Shown in pieces: positions 57,730 to 64,000 of a stretch of DNA of 64,000 bases (the first letter of the stretch is position 1; the number at the start of each line of letters is the position of its first letter). A program made the translations under genes and the position numbers. The notes below the pieces were generated by a model. The model made no database searches, was not told the origin of the DNA, and saw nothing but the letters and a program-made list of their open reading frames with translations. The stretch comes from Coccinella septempunctata (taxonomy: Eukaryota > Arthropoda > Insecta > Coleoptera > Coccinellidae), in contig NC_058192.1 of assembly GCF_907165205.1 (NCBI RefSeq), forward strand, positions 14,260,001-14,324,000, given 5' to 3'.

Positions 57730-60700
57730 TGCTGAGTTCTTATATTGAAGTTTACAACGTGAGAGTTGGCTTCTTACATTTGTATGATATTTTGATATTT
57801 ACCAAATTGTTCTAAACATTCAACCTGAAATGTTTTTGACCACCTTTTCAAGTTGTTGCTCTTTCAACCACAGAACTTTTAACTTAACTGTCATCTACAC
57901 CACAGAACATCTACAGAGCATAGACTTAAGACTATGAAGAATTCTTGTAGTTCTTCTTCTATCTTTTCCTGGCGTAGCAAAGTCCGGGAAGTACCGAAAA
58001 ATGCTACTTTCTCAAAGAAAAAGCGTCTGGGAAGTGGATACATCCCGGACGGTAGCGAAAAAATCATTTTACTATTTTCAAAAACATGGTCCGTTTTTTT
58101 TTTAACAACATACCAATACTAAATGTACCTTTGAAATATTCTCGAGTTAAATTCCACATTGCCTCTTTCAATATTTTCGCTGTCATTTCATTATCGATAG
58201 ATATTTTGAAGCGAAATTTTAGGATCAGATAGCAGGTACTTGATACGATCTTCAAAATTAGCAACAAAGAGGTTGTGCTCACCCGTTAGGGGGTTGCAGT
58301 TACGGGGATGCAAAGAGCGGAAAAGTTCCCCCTCGAATCAAAAATTGAAGGGTCCGAGCGATTTTCCACATTTTCATTTTAAAGCCGGTAAATCCAGGTG
58401 TCAAGTTTTCGTTGGACCACACTGTATATTAATTTAAATATTGCGAAAATTAAATATCGTCATGAATACCTCAGTATCTCTGGAACTGACCAAAGTCGTC
58501 ATAGAGCAGCCTATAAGGGCTTTTCTTAATAATGGTATGACCTCTTCATGTAAGGAAACTAAAGGAATTTCAAAGAATAACGAGTGTGCATTATATTCCT
58601 TGTCTATTGAGGTAGCTTCACGAGCATATTCTACATATGAAAAACTAATATCCGGAATAAAGAAAAAATGATCCAAGTCATTATGGAACACCCTGACCCC
58701 GTATAAGGTTATTATATCGTTTTCATGACCTCTCATAGGAGAAAACTCAAACAATATCACAGAACACCCTGTGACCCTGTCACCCTGTGTAGATAATCAT
58801 CAATTCGTTGAAAAAGCAATATGTATTTCGAGAAATGATAAAAATGATATACGACGTCAGAGAACACCATGTAAAAGGTCGGAACTAAATGAAATTCCAA
58901 TGTTTTCAAAATATTATATGTGGTCCTTCTATTCGTTCTTTTTCGGTTTATATGGTTTCTATGACAAAATTGAGATATTTTGTTATTCAGATGGCTACAT
59001 GCAAAAAAATTCAATTTCTCCCGAATTGATTTTTTTTTCATAGCCAGTATTTAATTTCGGTCCTGTTTTTTCTTGATTTTCGATTTAGCATTCTTTTGAG
59101 TGCATCAGAGACAATAAGCTTGCGAAATAGCATCAAAATCGATTTTTCAGCTTAGAAATTATGGGGGTTCGAATATTCTATGATTTTTAAGAAACAACAA
59201 ATATCTCAGAAAATAGTAGACATCAGAGATGTCTATTATTCCCCTTATGCTTCTCTATTATCCTACTATTGATGGGTCATTGTTCAGAAATCACCTTGTA
59301 TATTATGGTACCAATTTCAGAAGTTATATATAGGAGAAAAGATTCACCTTGTATATCCATCAAGAGTCTGGTCTCGAAAACGAGACTTTCGTGTGGACCA
59401 CAAATGTTTTCAGTATTGATTGTGATTTGATTTCAATATTAATTAGGTAAGTATAAGCAAATCGAAACAGATAACCCGAAGCTGACTCCTCTAGAAGAGG
59501 GGTAATCTTCGTCTATTGAATTGATTAAATATCCTGAAGCATTTTATTGTTAGTACCTACCATATCAACTAATACTGCTACTGAGGTGAGTTTTGGAACA
59601 TTTAATATTTATTTTCTGATAAGGCATGAAAATTGCTTACAAAACTTCAAAATTTCACGAGTGAAGAAGAGGAGAATTTAATTATATTTCGCGAATTTGC
59701 CACATAATTATTTACTGATGAGTCATCATTTCGACTTATTTTTCCTAATATTCAATGACTTTTTGGGATAATATATAATCGCAAACAAATTCCATATTTT
59801 GCGACATGCTGATGTATGTCGCATATAAAAATGAGTTTCCTAGGCCTCTTTTACTTCAGAAGAAAATTTGGCGGGACAAATTTAACCCGCAGACTGTACT
59901 GAGATCTCTCAGTAGCTGTTCAATAATCTATAGTTATGTCACCAGTGAAGTAGAGGAGTATACACAGAACTCACAATCCTTTCTCAAAACAAAAATTGTC
60001 CGAAGGTTTTCAACAAAATCAATTGTGCAGCCAGTAATAAGATAGGTAACGTTCAAGTTGGAGCTACACGACTCATTCGCAATGAAATTTTGTACTTAAG
60101 GAGTTTCTAAATTAATGCAAAAGAAAGTGAATTTTAACTGAAGTAAAATTTCCAATTTTTATTCTTCTTAATTTTTCTGCATGGAGATTATTCAATAATT
60201 GTACAGTTTCATAAATTATTATCAGAGTGAATAATGGCAACATATGCAATTAGAATATTATAATTTATCCACGACTGTGAAAAAAAAGTTATTTCTAGGA
60301 TATCTTAGCTCATTTTCAATAATATCTGTATTCATTTCAAAATCTCAATATTCGCTACAGCAGTTTCTGATATTTCAATATTGCTATATATAGATAGCAA
60401 TATCTGTTTGTTCAAAGCCCGTTTCTCTACGGGTCCTAGTGTCTTCCACCACAGCGCCCACTTGAACTATTAAGAGGGCCTCCATAGAAGTCTCTGTCTG
60501 TGGTTATGAAAATTAAATTTGATGTAGACCAGTGAAAAATGGTTCATAAATCGCAAGTGATCAATAGGCAGTCATAACATTATGACTCACATCATTTATC
60601 ACATAACGATCATGAAAACGAAAAGATTATTATAAGTTCGAGTTCAGAGTAGGGCATAAATTATAAGAAAGACCCCTTTATATCGTTAAAGCACCTATTA

Positions 60701-60940
60701 CACTATTTCGTATCAGTTTAAAAACTCTTTGAATAATTTACTGAAAAAACCATATAGCAGTAAATTATACAAAAAGTTTTATACCAATATATATACCAAT
60801 ATAGTGGAAACAGAAAGAAATAATATGTAGAAAAACTTTCATGGGTAAATAGCCTAACATTTCCATCATTCATTCGAAGCGCATTTTGAATATGTATTAC
60901 GAGATAAAATGGAAAGAGCTTATGAGTACCTAAGACTTGC
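57730..60940. other. Intergenic, repeat-like, no gene recognised
   Basis: Plus-strand frames at 58441-58671 and 58771-59043 are opposed by minus frames over the same DNA and have no known domain. ACACCCTG-type phrases recur (58686, 58764 and 58779-58791), and CACACTGTATAT occurs at 58418, all similar to ends of insect DNA elements. The region is probably made of overlapping old insertions. A plus frame at 59806-60045 is also unassigned. Confidence 0.3.
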
Positions 60941-60988
60941 TGATATGTGTTAATCGAATTTGTTATCAAATATAATGTTGTTTATCAC

Positions 60989-61291
60989 ATGGGAATTCCC
61001 GAAAATATTTTGGAAAACCCAATATATCAACGCCTTAGTATTTCGGCTAAAAGATCTTCGATGGATCTATATAATCAAATACGCATATATTTAATTCAAT
61101 ACCCTGATGAGAATTCATTAACAATCTTCGATTTTCGATTCTCTATATGCATGATGCATGGGAAACGATGCTACCGAAAGGAATCAATTTTTTTTATAGA
61201 ACCGCTTTATTTGAATGAACAATCAATAGTTTCCATTATTAGGAATGTTGTACTTCCAATCTTCTACAATGATCATCCAATTGCCTTATAG
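60989..61291 (+). CDS. Hypothetical small protein, 100 residues (doubtful)
   Basis: An ATG at 60989 (MGIPENILENPIYQRLSI..) opens 100 codons ending YNDHPIAL. The composition is more protein-like than most short frames here, with few low-complexity runs. No domain or signal peptide is recognised. It stops 53 bases before the ITIH exon, so it could be 5' UTR sequence, an unrelated gene, or chance. Without a homologue it stays doubtful. Confidence 0.2.
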   Translation: MGIPENILENPIYQRLSISAKRSSMDLYNQIRIYLIQYPDENSLTIFDFRFSICMMHGKRCYRKESIFFIEPLYLNEQSIVSIIRNVVLPIFYNDHPIAL

Positions 61292-61347
61292 GCGTTTCAA
61301 ATATTCATAATGATTTAATAATTTTTTTTGTCCTTTTCTTGCAGACC

Positions 61348-63248
61348 ATGAAGTTCGAAATAATTTTGGGTCTCATACATCTATATTCGGTATTTGGTGC
61401 TTCATTTTCAACAAAAAGCTGGGTAACACTATCCCCTGATGCATCCTTCGCAGAAAAATTTCCAAGTGATGTCAGTATTAATATCATCATTTTTAATTGT
61501 AAATTCAATAGTTTAAAAAATTTCAGGAAGGCGAAAAAATACCCGAAATCTACTCTATGAAAGTCAATACAAATGTGACCAACCGTTTCGCTTCTTCTCT
61601 CGTCACTAGCAAAGTGAAAAACCTGAATATGAACCCTCAGGAAGTTACGTTTTCCTTCGTCTTGCCAGACACTGCTTATATTACTGGTTTCATCATGGAA
61701 ATAGACGGGAAGAAATACGAAGCTTACATTCAGGAGAAAGAAAAGGCAAAAAAGACGTACGATGAGGTGAGATTTATATACAGTGCGACTCTCTAACTTG
61801 GAATAAACTCAGAATGAGCTGCAAGTCAGTTGCTAGGAGAGGCCGACTAGTTTTTTGAACTGGGTTTTTTTATGTAAGAAAATGTAATACATCGTGTCCC
61901 AAATTTGAGATATGACGTCATCGACGACATTTTTAAATATCAATCTCAATTATTTTATGATTATTTTTGAAATGTATACCACATATAAAATTCTTATTGT
62001 CGTTAAAAAATATTTAACAGACATCAAGATTCTGATTCAACTCATTTTGTGAAAATCGTATACATAATCTGTTTTGAGTTCAATTATGGATTTTCATTGT
62101 ATTGGCCACATATGCCACATCAATTCAATATTTCAACTCAATAAAATCATTCAGGCAGTTAATGCAGAAATGGAATGTCAAGAGCCCCTTGACAAGAGGT
62201 ATTTGTTGATGATAATTTAGTAGTATATAGTAGTTATAGTTTTTGAAAGGAGGATAGCATCTCATCGAGCGAAGATTAGCGAGGATTTTCGTATTAAAAA
62301 TATCTTTCAAAGTTAGAGACGTGCCCTGTACTGTTTTATAAACAATTTTGAGGCAGGCAGAAAAATTATTCACCTGAAAATTTAGGAATACATAGTGGGG
62401 AATTCTTTAGTTGAATTGTTCTATACTTTCTGTGGGGTGAACGCGTTCTTCTTTCGTTTATGGAATGAATTTTCAAATCTGATGAGGATAACATTTTTAT
62501 AATTTCAGGCTGTTTCCAGTGGATTCGCAGCTGGTCACGTTGCTGTCAATGCGAGAGACTCTAACAAATTCACTGTCTCTGTTAATATTATGCCTGAAAG
62601 TAAGGCAACATTTTACCTGACATATGAAGAGCTGCTAATACGACAAAAGGGATTATATGATATTATTGTAAACTTGCATCCAGGGCAACCTGTTAAGGAT
62701 ATGGAAGTTCAGGTATGTGAGGCCCCCTGTAACCACCCTCTAGCCTCTGGGCACGTGCCTACTTTGCTTTTGGGGTGGCTGAGAGCAGCCCTCCAACTCG
62801 AGGTTACCAATATTCTCCTTAAAAAACTGATACTGAAAAAATCAAGTGGCAGAATTTTACAGATCACAGAAGAGATCTGAATCTGATTTTTCAACTGATC
62901 ATTGTTTATTTTCAAAAGAAAATCATATCTGCTGATTTTTCCACATCATTCGAAATCTTTTTGAGTTTCAAATTTTCTTCATAGGTCAACATAAATGAAA
63001 CAAGATCTTTGACATCCGTAACGACTCCATCGATAAGATCTGGCAATGAATTATCCAAAACCAATGAAATAATTGATCCCAAAGCGGAAATTGAACGCAT
63101 AGGAAATAATGCAGCAAGAATTATATTCAAGCCGGATATTATAAAACAGAAAGAATTGGCAAAAGAAATAGGGACTGAGGAAGAAAATGGTTTTGCTGGT
63201 CAATTCATCGTGCAGTATGATGTTGAGAGAGACCCTCATGGTGGGGAG
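61348..63248 (+). CDS. Inter-alpha-trypsin inhibitor heavy chain-like protein, 5' part (partial)
   Basis: Four exons (61348-61470, 61527-61766, 62509-62712, 62985-63248), all ending in phase 0, encode the first 277 residues. The gene runs past the right edge. An acceptor three bases before the ATG shows a separate 5' UTR exon. Residues 1-20 form a signal peptide (MKFEIILGLIHLYSVFGASF). A VIT domain follows: IYSMKVNTNVTNRFASSLVT, EVTFSFVLPDTAYITGFIME, GKKYEAYIQEKEKAKKTYDE, AVSSGFAAGHVAV. The last visible exon (GFAGQFIVQYDVERDPHGGE) is the usual lead-in to the VWA domain, which must lie beyond 64000. ITIH proteins are secreted, bind hyaluronan in vertebrates, and in insects are haemolymph proteins of unclear role. 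Confidence 0.93.
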
Positions 63249-63261
63249 GTGGGTAGCTTAT

Positions 63262-63303
63262 TAATATATATACCTATGTACCTATACCTATACCTATAAT
63301 AAT
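63262..63303 (+). repeat. Short tandem repeat of ACCTAT-type units
   Basis: Three to four imperfect six-base units (ACCTAT, with ATG and AAT variants) follow the last visible ITIH exon and run into an AT tail. Confidence 0.7.
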
Positions 63304-63308
63304 AAGTA

Positions 63309-63905
63309 CAGGGTAGGCAAAATTCGTTGTCTACTGAGGGGATCTCGAGAACTATAGCAGCTAGAAGAGAACGGATGACACATTATCTAGCCCAAATCAT
63401 AAAACAGAATCGGCCTATCATTTTTAGATTTCGAGTTATGAACAAAAATTGGGATTTTGACGATTCCGGAAAGTTCTCATAACTTTTTTGTCTTTGCAGT
63501 TACAGATCTGAAACTTGAACATTCTTAGGCACTTTCATACGTAGAATCTAGCGACAAAAGATTTTTTTCCAATTCAAAAATATAAAATTCAATAAAAGTT
63601 TGCATTTAAAAAAATGAAAGTTCACCTAATGATTTGAAATGAAAAAGTTTTTTGAGCTCATCAGTGGATTCTACGTAAAAAAGTGCCCGTAGAAGGTTCA
63701 AGTTTCGGATTTGAAACTTCAAAGACAAAAAAGTTATGAGAACTTCACGAAATTGTCAAACTCAAAAACGAAGTATCGTAGGAGGCTGCGGTTTTCACCA
63801 TTCTTTGTTTCTCCGAAAATGAGCTCAGAAATGTGTCATCCGTTTTCTTCTAGCTGCTATAGTTCTCGAGATCCTTTCAGTAGACAACGAATTTTGCCCA
63901 CCCTG
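63309..63905. mobile_element. Foldback element with arms of about 270 bp in an ITIH intron
   Basis: From CAGGGTAGGCAAAATTCGTT inward the sequence is repeated inverted from the right end (CAGGGTGGGCAAAATTCGTT) through TCTCGAGAACTATAGCAGCT, AGAAGA-AACGGATGACACAT and, further in, the CATAACTTTTTTGTCTTT block. The total is 597 bp with TA on both sides (63307-63308 and 63906-63907). Little unique DNA remains at the centre. It has no coding capacity. A diverged relative lies at 3530-3700. Confidence 0.88.
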
Positions 63906-64000
63906 TACATGTGAAAACATAAAATCTAAGAAGTATTATTAAATTTCCCTATATACGCTGAATATTAGGTAAGAACTCCGAAACCAGAATGTAGAACTGA

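Noticed and set aside
58434..59043. Overlapping frames on both strands as genes
   Set aside because: Open in both directions over repeat-like DNA with recurring ACACCCTG phrases; no domain.

Overview
This window reads as AT-rich nuclear DNA from an insect. Genes are split by mostly short introns with GT..AG borders, use AATAAA poly(A) signals, and lie in a sea of DNA-transposon debris. A beetle is my guess from the gene set and repeat style, but nothing here proves the order. Every gene call rests on reading conserved protein motifs and joining exons by hand so that phases agree.

Left third (1-22,300): mostly non-coding. The only recognisable coding piece is the first coding exon of a tribbles pseudokinase (12308-12601, minus) with a GC-rich 5' UTR exon at about 13146-13420. 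Its remaining exons lie beyond the left edge, so 1-12307 would be one long first intron. That stretch holds several repeats (TIR elements, a tRNA-derived SINE, a LINE 3' relic, a decayed mariner with both ends) and CpG-richer islands without genes. From 13.4 to 22.3 kb there are more foldback elements, including a MITE nested in a MITE, then a tRNA-Cys gene (22331-22402).

Middle (26.8-36.3 kb): a compact housekeeping block. BCDIN3D-like RNA methyltransferase (+) converges on BAP18 chromatin subunit (-), and the two appear to share a back-to-back poly(A) signal. BAP18 diverges from an MFSD1-like lysosomal transporter (+, 11 coding exons). Next come three phosphatidylethanolamine-binding protein (PEBP) genes.

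36-51 kb: two more PEBP genes (42.8-46.8 kb and 49.8-50.9 kb, minus). Both have a separate signal-peptide exon spliced in phase 0 to one large PEBP exon. The five PEBP genes form a cluster that ranges from canonical cytosolic copies to secreted copies with a rebuilt ligand pocket. An 809-bp hAT remnant with a perfect 8-bp target duplication sits inside the cluster.

51.7-57.7 kb: LACTB2-like metallo-beta-lactamase endoribonuclease (+) converges on the complete bifunctional mRNA capping enzyme (-). 61.3-64 kb: the 5' half of a secreted inter-alpha-trypsin-inhibitor heavy-chain-like gene (+), running off the right edge, with a 0.6-kb foldback element in its last visible intron.

I found no prokaryote-type system and no CRISPR. 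The most interesting biology is the PEBP cluster with its secreted, pocket-divergent members, followed by the bidirectional poly(A) site and the well-preserved transposon footprints.
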